64,000 bases of DNA from Lysobacter_L cavernae (lineage in GTDB: Bacteria > Pseudomonadota > Gammaproteobacteria > Xanthomonadales > Xanthomonadaceae), in contig NZ_JBHRXK010000001.1 in NCBI RefSeq assembly GCF_042648505.1, forward strand, positions 310,001 through 374,000, given 5' to 3'. The translations under genes and the position numbers were made by a program. The stretch's first letter is position 1; the number at the start of each line of letters is the position of its first letter. Below the pieces are notes generated by a model. The model made no database searches. It was given only the letters and a program-made list of their open reading frames with translations, and was not told the origin of the DNA. Positions 41,407-50,580 of this stretch are shown one piece after another.

Positions 41407-42894
41407 TTACTCGAACCAGTGCTTGCGCGCTTCCATGATCAGGGCGGCAGCACGTGCTTCATCGACACCTTCGATATCGGTCAGCTCGTCGGTCGCCAGG
41501 TCGGCCAGGTCGTCGCGGGTGACCACGCCACGCGCGGCCAGCGCGAAGGCGAGCTCGTCGTCCATGCCTTCCAGCGACAGCAGGTCCTCGGCCGGCTGGT
41601 GCTCGTCGACCTCCTCCTCGGCCGCCAGCGCCTCGTTGAGCAGGGCATCGCGGGCACGCGAGCGCAGTTCCTCGACGATGTCCTCGTCGAAGCCCTCGAC
41701 CGCGAGCAGCTCGCCGACCGGCACGTAGGCGATTTCCTCGACCGTGTTGAAGCCTTCCGAGACCAGGATACCGGCGATTTCCTCGTCGACTTCGAGCTTT
41801 TCCTGGAACAGCTGGCGCGCAGCGACCTGTTCAGCCTCGGACTTGGCGGTGACCTGGTCCTGGGTCATCACGTTCAGCTGCCAACCACTGAGGCGACTGG
41901 CCAGGCGCACGTTCTGGCCGCCCTTGCCGATCGCCTGGGCCAGGCGGTCCTCGGCCACGGCCAGGTCCATCGAGTGCTTTTCTTCATCGACGATGATCGA
42001 CTGCACTTCGGCCGGCGCCATCGCGTTGATGACGAACTGGGCCGGGTTGTCCGACCACAGCACGATGTCGACGCGCTCGCCATTGAGCTCGTTGCTCACC
42101 GCCTGCACGCGCGAACCGCGCATGCCGATGCAGGCGCCGATCGGATCAGTGCGGTTGTCGTGCGCGAGTACGGCGATCTTGGCGCGGTCGCCCGGGTCGC
42201 GGGCGCAGGCCTTGATCGAGACCAGGCCCTGGCCGACTTCCGGCACCTCGAGCTTGAACAGCTCCATCATGAATTCCGGGGCGGCGCGGCTGATGAACAG
42301 CTGCGGGCCGCGCGGCTCGGTGCGCACGTCGTACAGGTAGCCGCGCACGCGGTCGCCGGTGCGCAGCACGTCGCGCGGAATGCCCTTGTCCTTCGGGATG
42401 ATCGCTTCCGCGTTGCCGCCCAGATCGACGTAGATGTTGCCGCGCTCGACACGCTTGACGATGCCGGTGACCAGTTCGCCGACGCGGTCCTTCCAGGCAT
42501 CGACGACCTGCTGGCGCTCGGCCTCGCGCACGCGCTGCACGATCACCTGCTTGGCGGCCTGCGCGGCGATGCGACCGAAGTCGGGGTTTTCGATCTGCTC
42601 CTCGATGTAGTCGCCAACCTCGACGCCCTCGACCTCGTCGATCGCGTCCATCAGGCGGACTTGGCGGTCCGGCGATTCCATCACCACGTCATCGGCCACG
42701 ACCTCCATGCGGCGGAAGGTCTCGTATCCGCCGTCCTTGGGGTCGATCGTGACGCGTACCAGCACGTCCTCGTCGTGATAACGCTTCTTCGCGGCCGACG
42801 CCAATGCGGCCTCGATCGCCTCGAAGATGACCTCGCGCGGCACGCCCTTCTCATTGGCGACCGCATCCACGACCAGCAACAGTTCCTTGCTCAT
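41407..42894 (-). CDS. nusA: Transcription termination/antitermination protein NusA
   Basis: NusA (495 aa) binds RNA polymerase and RNA to modulate pausing, termination and antitermination. Order: N-terminal RNAP-binding domain (MSKELLLVVDAVANEKGVPREVIFEAIEAALASA), S1 domain (LVTGIVKRVERGNIYVDLGG), KH1 and KH2 (GACIGMRGSRVQAV; QAIGKGGQNVRLAS), and two C-terminal acidic repeats (EEIAYVPVGELLAVEGFDEDIVEELRSRA and a second copy). The ATG at 42894 lies 4 bp after the rimP stop; five upstream in-frame codons are not needed. Confidence 0.97.
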   Translation of the reverse strand: MSKELLLVVDAVANEKGVPREVIFEAIEAALASAAKKRYHDEDVLVRVTIDPKDGGYETFRRMEVVADDVVMESPDRQVRLMDAIDEVEGVEVGDYIEEQIENPDFGRIAAQAAKQVIVQRVREAERQQVVDAWKDRVGELVTGIVKRVERGNIYVDLGGNAEAIIPKDKGIPRDVLRTGDRVRGYLYDVRTEPRGPQLFISRAAPEFMMELFKLEVPEVGQGLVSIKACARDPGDRAKIAVLAHDNRTDPIGACIGMRGSRVQAVSNELNGERVDIVLWSDNPAQFVINAMAPAEVQSIIVDEEKHSMDLAVAEDRLAQAIGKGGQNVRLASRLSGWQLNVMTQDQVTAKSEAEQVAARQLFQEKLEVDEEIAGILVSEGFNTVEEIAYVPVGELLAVEGFDEDIVEELRSRARDALLNEALAAEEEVDEHQPAEDLLSLEGMDDELAFALAARGVVTRDDLADLATDELTDIEGVDEARAAALIMEARKHWFE

Positions 42895-42898
42895 CTCG

Positions 42899-43531
42899 TT
42901 ACTCCGCACGGGTCGGCTTGTCGGCCGCCGGCTTATGGGTTGGCTTTTTGGTGGGGGTGTTCTTGACGCCGCTCTTGTCGGAGCGACCGCCCTTGGGGGA
43001 CGCGCCCTTTGAAGGCCGGTCCTTGCTGGGCGCGAGGCCCAGTGCGGCCCAGTCCGGAACCAGGCGCGCCTTGTCGATATTGCCGAACGACACGACGAAT
43101 TCGCTGCCGTCGAGCACGAACACGACGTGATCGCCCTCGACCCGGGCGATCTGGCCCTGCAGGCGACGGCGACCGTCCTGCGGCAGCTTCAGGCCGATCT
43201 TGACCGACTCACCGGCAAAGCGGGCGAAATGCGCCAGCGTGAACAGTGGCCGGTCGATGCCCGGCGATGAGACTTCCAGCGTGTAGTTGCTGCTGATCGG
43301 ATCCTCGACGTCGAGCTGCGCGGATACCTCACGGCTGACCGCCTCGCAGTCCTCGATCGTCACCGAACGCGGCTCGCCATCGCTGCCAATCGCTTCGGCA
43401 GGCACATCGATGTACAGGCGCAACAGCGCACTGCCGGGAGACGGCAGGTATTCCGCGCCCAGCAGCTCGACCCCCAGCGATGCCACGGTCGGGGCGAGCA
43501 AGTTGGCGATTTCGACTGCTTTGTCCGTCAC
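42899..43531 (-). CDS. rimP: Ribosome maturation factor RimP with Lys-rich tail
   Basis: RimP (210 aa) is needed for 30S assembly. It starts at GTG 43531 after AGGAG; the frame is open further up, but those codons run through a terminator. Conserved blocks: LAPTVASLGVELLGAEYLP, LLRLYIDV, EDCEAVSREVSAQLDVEDPI and YTLEVSSPGIDRPLF. About 45 extra residues at the C-terminus are rich in Lys, Ser and Pro, where E. coli RimP ends at about 150 aa. First gene of the rimP-nusA-infB cluster. Confidence 0.95.
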   Translation of the reverse strand: MTDKAVEIANLLAPTVASLGVELLGAEYLPSPGSALLRLYIDVPAEAIGSDGEPRSVTIEDCEAVSREVSAQLDVEDPISSNYTLEVSSPGIDRPLFTLAHFARFAGESVKIGLKLPQDGRRRLQGQIARVEGDHVVFVLDGSEFVVSFGNIDKARLVPDWAALGLAPSKDRPSKGASPKGGRSDKSGVKNTPTKKPTHKPAADKPTRAE

Positions 43532-43605
43532 GCGCCTGACTCCTGCGGTTGCGACTGGCCGGAGCGATGCTCCCCACCGGCGATGCCTCGGTAAAACCGA
43601 ACACG

Positions 43606-43635
43606 AAAAAAAACAAAGGGCCCGGCGGGCCCCTT
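43606..43635 (-). terminator. Terminator upstream of rimP
   Basis: On the minus strand a stem CAAGGGGCCC paired with GGGCCCTTTG (one mismatch) is followed by eight T (43606-43613). It lies between tRNA-fMet and rimP and would end the tRNA transcript or attenuate read-through into rimP. Confidence 0.88.
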
Positions 43636-43707
43636 GTCCGTACAACTGGATTTCGGCGTGGTCGCGTGAGCAGAACGCGACCACCAAGCCCGAGCCTTTG
43701 GTCTTAA

Positions 43708-43729
43708 GAAGGCCTCCGAAGAGGCCTTC
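43708..43729 (-). terminator. Second hairpin downstream of tRNA-fMet
   Basis: GAAGGCCTC and GAGGCCTTC pair perfectly around a four-base loop (TTCG on the minus strand), followed by TTAAGACC. The T-run is weak, so it may be a processing or protective hairpin 26 bp past the tRNA, ahead of the stronger terminator at 43606-43635. Confidence 0.55.
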
Positions 43730-43755
43730 AATGAGCGAATCGCTCAGACCGAAGC

Positions 43756-43832
43756 TGGTAGCGGGGGCAGGATTTGAACCTGCGACCTTCGGGTTATGAG
43801 CCCGACGAGCTGCCAGACTGCTCCACCCCGCA
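43756..43832 (-). tRNA. Initiator tRNA-fMet(CAT)
   Basis: A 77-nt initiator tRNA with encoded CCA. The anticodon arm CGGGC-TCATAAC-CCG has the three consecutive G:C pairs typical of initiators, and loop anticodon CAT. The first base (T) faces T72, so position 1:72 is unpaired as needed for formylation and exclusion from EF-Tu. T loop region GCAGG-TTCAAAT-CCTGC. It lies between nuoN and rimP. Confidence 0.97.
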
Positions 43833-43843
43833 TCAGGCCGATC

Positions 43844-43872
43844 ATAATAACGATCGACTTAAATCTACGCAA
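43844..43872 (-). promoter_or_regulatory. Promoter of tRNA-fMet
   Basis: On the minus strand, TTGCGT (43867-43872) and TATTAT (43844-43849) are separated by exactly 17 bp. The -10 lies 11 bp from the mature tRNA 5' end. The spacer is AT-rich for this genome. It gives tRNA-fMet its own promoter downstream of nuoN. Confidence 0.65.
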
Positions 43873-43910
43873 GCCCAATTCAGGGTTTACGTGAAAATAT
43901 TTCCAACCGA

Positions 43911-45356
43911 TCAGCCGGCGAAGGCGCGCTGGCACCACACCATGATCGGATTCCATGCGAAACCCAGCGCGAGCAGCGCCAGCGCGTTGACCCCGAACAC
44001 GATACGCAGCGGACGGTCCTCGCGAACCACGGGCATCTGCCCGTCCGGCTCGTCGAAGTACATCGCCTTGATCACGCGCAGGTAGTAGAACGCACCGACC
44101 ACCGCGAACACCACGCCAACCAGCGCCAGCCACAGCATGTCGCCCTGCAGCGCGGCACGCAGCACCGCCAGCTTGGCCCAGAAGCCGAGGAACGGCGGCA
44201 CGCCGGCCAGCGAGGCCATCACACACAGGATCAGCCCGGCCAACCACGGATTGCGCGCGTTGAGGCCCTTGTAGTCGTCGATCTGGTCGGCCTCGAAACC
44301 GCGGCTGGACAGCACCACGATCGCGCCGAACGCCGCGGCCGTGGTCACCGCGTAGTTGATCGAATAGAACATCGCGGCCGAGAAGCCCTGCGCCCCGCCC
44401 CCGGCCAGGCCGAGGAACAGGAAGCCGACGTGCGACACGGTCGAGTACGCGAGCAGGCGCTTGAGGCTGGTCTGCACCATGGCGCTGAGGTTGCCGATCG
44501 CCAGCGACAGCGCCGCAATCACGGCGAGCAGGATGCGCCAGCGGTCGTCGAGCGGGCCAGCGGCCACTTCCAGCAGCCGGTAGGCCATGCCGAACGAGGC
44601 CAGGCTCGGCGCGGCACCGATGAAGATGGTGATCGCCGTGGGCGCGCCACTGTAGACGTCCGGCAGCCACATGTGGAACGGCGCGGCACCAAACTTGAAG
44701 GCGATGCCGGCGACCATGAAGATCACGCCGGTGACCAGCATCAGGCTGGACGGGCTGGTCTTCACAACGGCAGCGATCTGCGTCAAGTCGAGCGAACCGG
44801 TGGCGCCGTAGACCAGCGACATGCCGTACAACAGCAGGCCCGAGGCCAGCGCGCCCAGCACGAAGTACTTGATCGCGGCCTCGGAGGCGACCGGGCTGTC
44901 GCGATCGATCGCGACCAGGGCGTACGAGCACAGCGCCAGCATTTCCAGGCCGAGGTAGACCATCACCAGGCTGCCGGCTGAAACCAGCAACATCATGCCG
45001 GCGGTGGCGAACAGCATCAGCACCGCGACCTCGCCCTTGTACAGCCCGCGCTCGCGCAGGTACGACCAGGTGTAGACCATCGACAGGATGCCGACCACGC
45101 CAATCGCGATCTTCATCACGTCGGCGGCGGTATCGCGCACGAACATGCCATTGAGCACGCTGCCGTGACCACCGACGCCAAAGGCGATCAACGCGGTGGC
45201 GACCGCCAGCACGGCGATCGCGGCGGCGTGGGTGATGAAGCGGCGGCGCTCGTCGAGGAACAGGTCGAGCATCAGCAGCGCGAATGCACCGAGAATCACC
45301 ACCAGCTCGGGCAGCAGCGGCATCAGGTCGGCGAAAGAGCGGACGGGCATGATCAT
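43911..45356 (-). CDS. nuoN: NADH-quinone oxidoreductase subunit N
   Basis: Antiporter-like membrane subunit of complex I (481 aa, about 14 helices). Hallmarks are the discontinuous-helix Lys and Glu regions (GLEMLALCSYALVAIDRDS; FKFGAAPFHMWLPDVYSGAPT; YSTVSHVGFLFLGL). It takes part in proton translocation. Last gene of the nuoA-N operon, 11 bp after nuoM; tRNA-fMet follows. Confidence 0.97.
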   Translation of the reverse strand: MIMPVRSFADLMPLLPELVVILGAFALLMLDLFLDERRRFITHAAAIAVLAVATALIAFGVGGHGSVLNGMFVRDTAADVMKIAIGVVGILSMVYTWSYLRERGLYKGEVAVLMLFATAGMMLLVSAGSLVMVYLGLEMLALCSYALVAIDRDSPVASEAAIKYFVLGALASGLLLYGMSLVYGATGSLDLTQIAAVVKTSPSSLMLVTGVIFMVAGIAFKFGAAPFHMWLPDVYSGAPTAITIFIGAAPSLASFGMAYRLLEVAAGPLDDRWRILLAVIAALSLAIGNLSAMVQTSLKRLLAYSTVSHVGFLFLGLAGGGAQGFSAAMFYSINYAVTTAAAFGAIVVLSSRGFEADQIDDYKGLNARNPWLAGLILCVMASLAGVPPFLGFWAKLAVLRAALQGDMLWLALVGVVFAVVGAFYYLRVIKAMYFDEPDGQMPVVREDRPLRIVFGVNALALLALGFAWNPIMVWCQRAFAG

Positions 45357-45367
45357 GCGCTACAACC

Positions 45368-46897
45368 TCAAAGCTTCGACGAGGCGATCTGCATCGCCAG
45401 ATTCGCGATCGACGGTTCCATCAGGTCCGTCAGCGGCTTCGGCCACACGCCCAGCACCAGCACGCCGGCGGCAAACACGCCCAGGACGAAGACCTCACGC
45501 GGATTGATGTCTTCCAGCTCGGCGACGTGGGCGTTGCCGACCTCGCCCCAGATCACGCGCTTGACCAGCCACAGCGTGTAGCCGGCGCCGATGATGAGCG
45601 TGGTCGCGGCGGCAAAGGCGATCAACGGGTGCTTCTGGAAGCTGGCCAGGATGACCATGAACTCGCCGACGAAGCCCGAGGTGCCCGGCAGGCCCGAGTT
45701 GGCCATCGCGAACAACACCACGAACGCGGCGAACCACGGCATCACGTTGGCGACGCCGCCGTAGTCCTTGATCCTGCGGCTGTGCATGCGGTCGTAGAGC
45801 ACGCCGACGCAACTGAACATCGCACCCGACACGAAGCCGTGGCTGATCATCTGCACCATCGCGCCCTGCAGACCCAGGCGCGCAGCATCGCCGTTACCGT
45901 AGTCGCGGACCAGGCCGAAGGCGATGAAGATGCCCAACGTCACGAAGCCCATGTGCGAGACCGACGAGTAGGCGATCAGCTTCTTCATGTCGTCCTGGGC
46001 CAGGGCGACCAGGCCGACGTAGATCACCGCGATCAGGCTCAACGCGATCACCAGCCAGGCCCATTCGTAACCGGCGTCCGGCACGATCGGCAGCACGAAG
46101 CGCAGGAAGCCGTAGCCACCGATCTTCAACATGATCGCCGCCAGGATCACCGAGCCGGCAGTCGGCGCCTCGACGTGCGCATCCGGCAACCAGGTGTGCA
46201 CCGGGAACATCGGCACCTTGACCGCGAACGCGACCAGGAAGCCGAAGAACAGCCACATCTGCTCGGTCGCCGTCAGCGGCAGCGCGTACAGGTCGGCGAG
46301 CTGCCAGCTGCCGCCCTTGAGGTACAGGTAAATCAACCCGACCAGCATGAACAGCGAGCCGAGGAAGGTGTAGAGGAAGAACTTGATCGATGCGTAGATG
46401 CGACGCGGCCCGCCCCAGACACCGATGATCAGGAACATCGGGATCAGCATGCCTTCGAAGAAGACATAGAACAGGATCGAGTCGAGCGCGCTGAACACGC
46501 CGATCATCAGGCCTTCGAGGATCAGGAACGAGGCGTAGTACTGGCTGACGCGCTTGTCGACCGAAGTCCAGGCGCCGATCATCGCCAGCAGCGAGGTCAG
46601 CGTGGTCAGGCCGATCAGCGACACGGAAATGCCGTCGACGCCGAGGTGATAACGGATGTCGTAGGCGGGGATCCACGCCTTGTTCTCGACGAACTGCATG
46701 GCCGGGCTGGCCATGTCGAAGCCGGTGAACATGAAGACGCTGGCTACCAGGGTCAGCAGCGCCACGGCGGTGGCGAACCAACGCGCGGCATTGGCGCGTT
46801 CGTTGCCGAACGCGAGGGTGGCAAGACCACCGAGAATCGGCAGCCAGATCAGGAGGCTGAGCAGGAAAGAAGTGCTCTGCAAGGGCTCGGGGCTCAC
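45368..46897 (-). CDS. nuoM: NADH-quinone oxidoreductase subunit M
   Basis: Mrp-antiporter-like proton-pumping subunit of complex I (509 aa). Conserved: FYVFFEGMLIPMFLIIGVWGG with the key Glu, FLVAFAVKVPMFPVHTWLPDAHVEAPTAGSVILA, and IAYSSVSHMGFV. Membrane-embedded throughout, about 14 helices. Encoded between nuoL (20 bp upstream) and nuoN. Confidence 0.97.
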   Translation of the reverse strand: MSPEPLQSTSFLLSLLIWLPILGGLATLAFGNERANAARWFATAVALLTLVASVFMFTGFDMASPAMQFVENKAWIPAYDIRYHLGVDGISVSLIGLTTLTSLLAMIGAWTSVDKRVSQYYASFLILEGLMIGVFSALDSILFYVFFEGMLIPMFLIIGVWGGPRRIYASIKFFLYTFLGSLFMLVGLIYLYLKGGSWQLADLYALPLTATEQMWLFFGFLVAFAVKVPMFPVHTWLPDAHVEAPTAGSVILAAIMLKIGGYGFLRFVLPIVPDAGYEWAWLVIALSLIAVIYVGLVALAQDDMKKLIAYSSVSHMGFVTLGIFIAFGLVRDYGNGDAARLGLQGAMVQMISHGFVSGAMFSCVGVLYDRMHSRRIKDYGGVANVMPWFAAFVVLFAMANSGLPGTSGFVGEFMVILASFQKHPLIAFAAATTLIIGAGYTLWLVKRVIWGEVGNAHVAELEDINPREVFVLGVFAAGVLVLGVWPKPLTDLMEPSIANLAMQIASSKL

Positions 46898-46916
46898 GTC
46901 GCGGGTCCTTGTTGGA

Positions 46917-49100
46917 TTAGCGCCAGTAACGAATCAGCACGGCCAGAAGTGCAATCAGGCCGAGGATCATCGCGAAAGCATAGTGGTAGAGGTAACCGGA
47001 CTGCATGCGGCGGGTCAGGCGTGCAACCAGGTCGACGGCACGGGCACTTCCGTTCACCGCGGCACCGTCGATCACGTAGGTGTCGATCGCGCGCGAGAGC
47101 TTGCCCAAGGCGATGCCGCCGCCGGCGAAACCGCCGATCCAGAGCTTGTCGAAGCCGTACTTGTCCTCAAGCACGCGCACCGGCCAGGCGAATACCTTGC
47201 GCGCCTTGGCCGGCAGCTCCGGCTTCCACCAGTACATGACGGTGGCCAGGGCGAAGCCGGCGAAGGCCAGCCAGAACGCCGGCGCCTTGAAGCCGTGCAG
47301 CGCGAACGCCACCGAGCCGTGGAACTCCTCAGCCAGCTTGCCAATCACGTCACGCGCGGCCGGCACATCGATTGCGCCGAGGAAGAACGGCAACTGCCTG
47401 GCGTGACCGGACAGGTCGGAACCGAACAGCATCGGGCCGACGGTGAAGAAGCCGATCAGTACCGAGGGGATCGCCAGTAGGATCAGCGGCACCGTCACCA
47501 CCCACGGCGATTCGTGCGGCGTGTGGGCGTGGTCGTCGTGGCCATGATCGCCGTGCTTGCCGTGCGCGTCGTGGCCGTGTTCCTCAGCCAGCGCGGTCTC
47601 GTGCTCGGTCGAATCCGCTTCCGGGGCGACGTAATGGTCGGGCACCGGATCGTGGAAACGCTCCTTGCCGTGGAAGGTCAGGTACAGCAGGCGGAAGCTG
47701 TAGAACGCAGTGACAAACGCGCCCAGCAGCACAGCCCAGTAGGCATACGTCGCCACCCAGTTGTGCGCCTCGTGGGCGTGATGCGCGGCGGCCTCGATGA
47801 TGGTGTCCTTCGAGTAGAAGCCGCTGAAGAACGGCGTGCCAACCAGGGCCAGCGTGCCGATCAACATCGTCCAATAGGTGATGGGCATGTACTTCCTGAG
47901 CCCGCCCATGCGACGCATGTCCTGTTCGTGGTGCATGCCGATGATCACCGAGCCGGCACCAAGGAACAGCAGGGCCTTGAAGAAGGCGTGGGTCATCAGG
48001 TGGTAGACGCCGGCGCTGTAGGCCGACACGCCCAGCGCCACCGTCATGTAGCCCAGCTGCGACAGCGTCGAGTACGCAACCACGCGCTTGATGTCGTTCT
48101 GGACGATACCGATCAAGCCGGTCCAGAACGCGGTGGTGGCACCGATGAACAGGACGAAGTTGAGCGCGGTCTGCGACAGCTCAAACAGCGGCGACATGCG
48201 CGCGACCATGAAGATGCCAGCGGTCACCATCGTCGCGGCGTGGATCAGTGCCGAAATCGGGGTCGGGCCTTCCATCGAGTCCGGCAGCCACACGTGCAGC
48301 GGCACCTGCGCCGATTTACCCATGGCGCCGATGAACAGGCAGATGCAGATCACCGTCATCAGCGACCAGCCCGCCATTGGCGCCAGCCAGCTACCACTCT
48401 CGGCCAGGACCGGCCAAGCGTGCTGCATCTGCGCGCTGGCGATGATCGGCTCGCCGGTTTTGGCGAACACGGTCGCATAGTCCAGCGTGCCAAAGGCATA
48501 CAGGATGCCGGCGATGCCGAGCAGGAAGCCGAAATCGCCGACGCGGTTGACCAGGAACGCCTTGAGGTTGGCAAACACCGCGGTCGGGCGCTTGAACCAG
48601 AAGCCGATCAGCAGGTACGAGACCAGGCCCACCGCTTCCCAACCGAAGAACAGCTGCAGGAAGTTGTTGCTCATCACGAGCATCAACATCGAGAAGGTGA
48701 ACAGCGAGATGTAGCTGAAGAAGCGCTGGTAGCCGTCGTCCTCTGCCATGTAGCCGATGGTGTAGATGTGCACCAGCAGCGAGACGAAGGTGACGACCAC
48801 CATCATCATCGCGGTCAGCTTGTCGACCATGAAGCCGATGTGGGCTTCGTAGCCGCCGACCTGGAACCAGGTGTAGACGTTCTCGTTGAACGGCGCGGCG
48901 CCCTGCCCGACCAGCTGCCACAGCACCTGCACCGACAGCACGCAGCTGACCGCGACGCCGAGGATGGTGACCCAGTGGGCGCCGGCGCGCCCGACCTGAC
49001 GACGGAACAGACCGGCGATGATCGCGCCCAGCAGCGGTGCCAGCACGATCGCCAGCAGGACGGTCTTGGAGATGGCGTGATCCACGATTGCGTTATCCAC
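46917..49100 (-). CDS. nuoL: NADH-quinone oxidoreductase subunit L with His-rich insert
   Basis: The largest proton-pumping subunit (727 aa), with the family core (LFFGWEAVGLVSYLLIGFWF; KSAQVPLHVWLPDSMEGPTPISALIHAATMVTAG) and the long C-terminal lateral helix that spans NuoM and NuoN. It is over 100 residues longer than E. coli NuoL. Part of the extra length is a loop near residues 503-530 with about nine or ten His among Asp and Gly (HGHDAHGKHGDHGHDDHAH), placed between membrane helices near the C-terminal part. nuoK is 5 bp upstream. Confidence 0.97.
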   Translation of the reverse strand: MDNAIVDHAISKTVLLAIVLAPLLGAIIAGLFRRQVGRAGAHWVTILGVAVSCVLSVQVLWQLVGQGAAPFNENVYTWFQVGGYEAHIGFMVDKLTAMMMVVVTFVSLLVHIYTIGYMAEDDGYQRFFSYISLFTFSMLMLVMSNNFLQLFFGWEAVGLVSYLLIGFWFKRPTAVFANLKAFLVNRVGDFGFLLGIAGILYAFGTLDYATVFAKTGEPIIASAQMQHAWPVLAESGSWLAPMAGWSLMTVICICLFIGAMGKSAQVPLHVWLPDSMEGPTPISALIHAATMVTAGIFMVARMSPLFELSQTALNFVLFIGATTAFWTGLIGIVQNDIKRVVAYSTLSQLGYMTVALGVSAYSAGVYHLMTHAFFKALLFLGAGSVIIGMHHEQDMRRMGGLRKYMPITYWTMLIGTLALVGTPFFSGFYSKDTIIEAAAHHAHEAHNWVATYAYWAVLLGAFVTAFYSFRLLYLTFHGKERFHDPVPDHYVAPEADSTEHETALAEEHGHDAHGKHGDHGHDDHAHTPHESPWVVTVPLILLAIPSVLIGFFTVGPMLFGSDLSGHARQLPFFLGAIDVPAARDVIGKLAEEFHGSVAFALHGFKAPAFWLAFAGFALATVMYWWKPELPAKARKVFAWPVRVLEDKYGFDKLWIGGFAGGGIALGKLSRAIDTYVIDGAAVNGSARAVDLVARLTRRMQSGYLYHYAFAMILGLIALLAVLIRYWR

Positions 49101-49105
49101 TCGCG

Positions 49106-49432
49106 TCAGCCCTTCATCGTGTCGATTTCGGCGACATTGATCGTGCGCCGGTTACGGAACAGCGTGACCAGGATGGCCAGGCCGATCGCAGCCTCGGCCG
49201 CGGCCACGGTCAGGATGAAGAACACGAACACCTGACCGGCCGGGTCGGCCAGCTGACGCGAGAACGCGACGAAATTGATGTTGACCGCCAGCAGCAGCAA
49301 CTCCAGCGACATCAACAACAAGATCACGTTCTTGCGGTTGAGGAAGATGCCGGCGACGCTGATGCAGAACAGCACCGCGCCGAGCGCGAGGTAGTGCCCC
49401 AGTGCCAGGCCCGTCCCGAAGAATTCGCTCAT
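49106..49432 (-). CDS. nuoK: NADH-quinone oxidoreductase subunit K
   Basis: Three-helix membrane subunit (108 aa, usually near 100). GHYLALGAVLFCISVAGIFLNRKNVILLLMSLELLLLAVNINFVAFS carries the two conserved membrane Glu positions that form part of the proton path. Overlaps nuoJ by 4 bp. Confidence 0.97.
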   Translation of the reverse strand: MSEFFGTGLALGHYLALGAVLFCISVAGIFLNRKNVILLLMSLELLLLAVNINFVAFSRQLADPAGQVFVFFILTVAAAEAAIGLAILVTLFRNRRTINVAEIDTMKG

Positions 49433-50067
49433 GGCTTGCCCTCCTCCGCTGGCATTTCGATCTCTGCCGGCGGGACCGGCTTGACCGCCTCCATCTGCAC
49501 CATGCGCAGGCGGTCGCTGGCCCGCACACGCGCCTGCAGCGACGGGTTCTGGTGCTTGGCGCCCGGACGGCGACGCAGGGTCAGCATCACCGCCGCGATC
49601 ACGGCGACGGTAAGGATCACCGCGGCGACCTCGAACGGCAGCAGGAAGTCGGTAAACAGCGCACGCGCCAGCCAGGCAGTATTGCCACCGGTCGCCGCAT
49701 CGGCCGGGAACGGTGTGGTCGCGCTGGCCTTGACGCCGATCAGGGTCAGCATCTCGACCAACATCACCACTGCAACCAGCAGACCGACCGGCAGGTAGCG
49801 CACGTAGCCCTCACGCAATGGCACGACATCGATGTCGAGCATCATCACCACGAACAGGAACAGCACCATCACCGCGCCGACGTAGACCAGGATCAATGCG
49901 ACGCCGAGGAACTCGGCACCGGCGATGATCCACACGCAGGCGACCGAGAAGAACGTCAGCACCAGCGCGAGCGCCGCGTGGACCGGGTTCTTGACGCTGA
50001 TCACGGCCACGGCCGACATCACGGCAGCAGCGGCGAAGACGAAGAAAGCAATCTGGGCAAGATCCAT
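49429..50067 (-). CDS. nuoJ: NADH-quinone oxidoreductase subunit J
   Basis: Membrane subunit of 212 aa with five helices. The conserved FSVACVWIIAGAEFLGVALILVYVGAVMVLFLFVVMML region contains the pi-bulge helix of the quinone-coupled half channel. The C-terminal tail is polar and variable. It is 12 bp after nuoI and overlaps nuoK. Confidence 0.96.
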   Translation of the reverse strand: MDLAQIAFFVFAAAAVMSAVAVISVKNPVHAALALVLTFFSVACVWIIAGAEFLGVALILVYVGAVMVLFLFVVMMLDIDVVPLREGYVRYLPVGLLVAVVMLVEMLTLIGVKASATTPFPADAATGGNTAWLARALFTDFLLPFEVAAVILTVAVIAAVMLTLRRRPGAKHQNPSLQARVRASDRLRMVQMEAVKPVPPAEIEMPAEEGKP

Positions 50068-50078
50068 GTCGTCGGGCC

Positions 50079-50567
50079 TCAGCGGAAGGGCGCGTCGGCG
50101 GCGCGGCGTTCGGCGATCTCGGCTTCGAGACGGTCGCCGATCGCCAGCAGCTGCGGCTTGGTGACGATGTTCTGTCCGCGCTTGTCGAAGTGGTACTCGT
50201 GAATGTGCGTTTCCACGATCGAATCAACCGGGCAGGACTCCTCGCAGAAGCCGCAGAAGATGCACTTGAACAGGTCGATGTCGTAGCGCGTGGTGCGGCG
50301 GGTGCCGTCCTCACGCTTTTCGGAGTCGATGGTGATCGCCAGCGCCGGGCACACAGCCTCGCACAGCTTGCAGGCGATGCAGCGCTCTTCACCGTTGGGG
50401 TAACGGCGCAGCGCGTGCACGCCGCGGAAGCGCGGCGACTGCGGCGTCTTCTCCATCGGGTACATCAGCGTGTACTTCGGCTTGAACAGATACTTGCCGG
50501 TCAAGGCAAGTCCCTGCGCCAGCTCGATGAGCAGCAGGCTCTTTAAATAAGAAGTGATGCGATTCAT
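50079..50567 (-). CDS. nuoI: NADH-quinone oxidoreductase subunit I
   Basis: Peripheral ferredoxin-like subunit (162 aa) carrying two [4Fe-4S] clusters (N6a and N6b): CIACKLCEAVCP and CIFCGFCEESCP. It passes electrons to NuoB. The N-terminal amphipathic helix sits on the membrane. It lies between nuoH and nuoJ with short spacers. Confidence 0.97.
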   Translation of the reverse strand: MNRITSYLKSLLLIELAQGLALTGKYLFKPKYTLMYPMEKTPQSPRFRGVHALRRYPNGEERCIACKLCEAVCPALAITIDSEKREDGTRRTTRYDIDLFKCIFCGFCEESCPVDSIVETHIHEYHFDKRGQNIVTKPQLLAIGDRLEAEIAERRAADAPFR

Positions 50568-50580
50568 GCCTGACTGATCC

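Noticed and set aside
38442..41438. 998-codon plus-strand frame opposite infB
   Set aside because: Shadow of infB, whose GTPase motifs are unmistakable.
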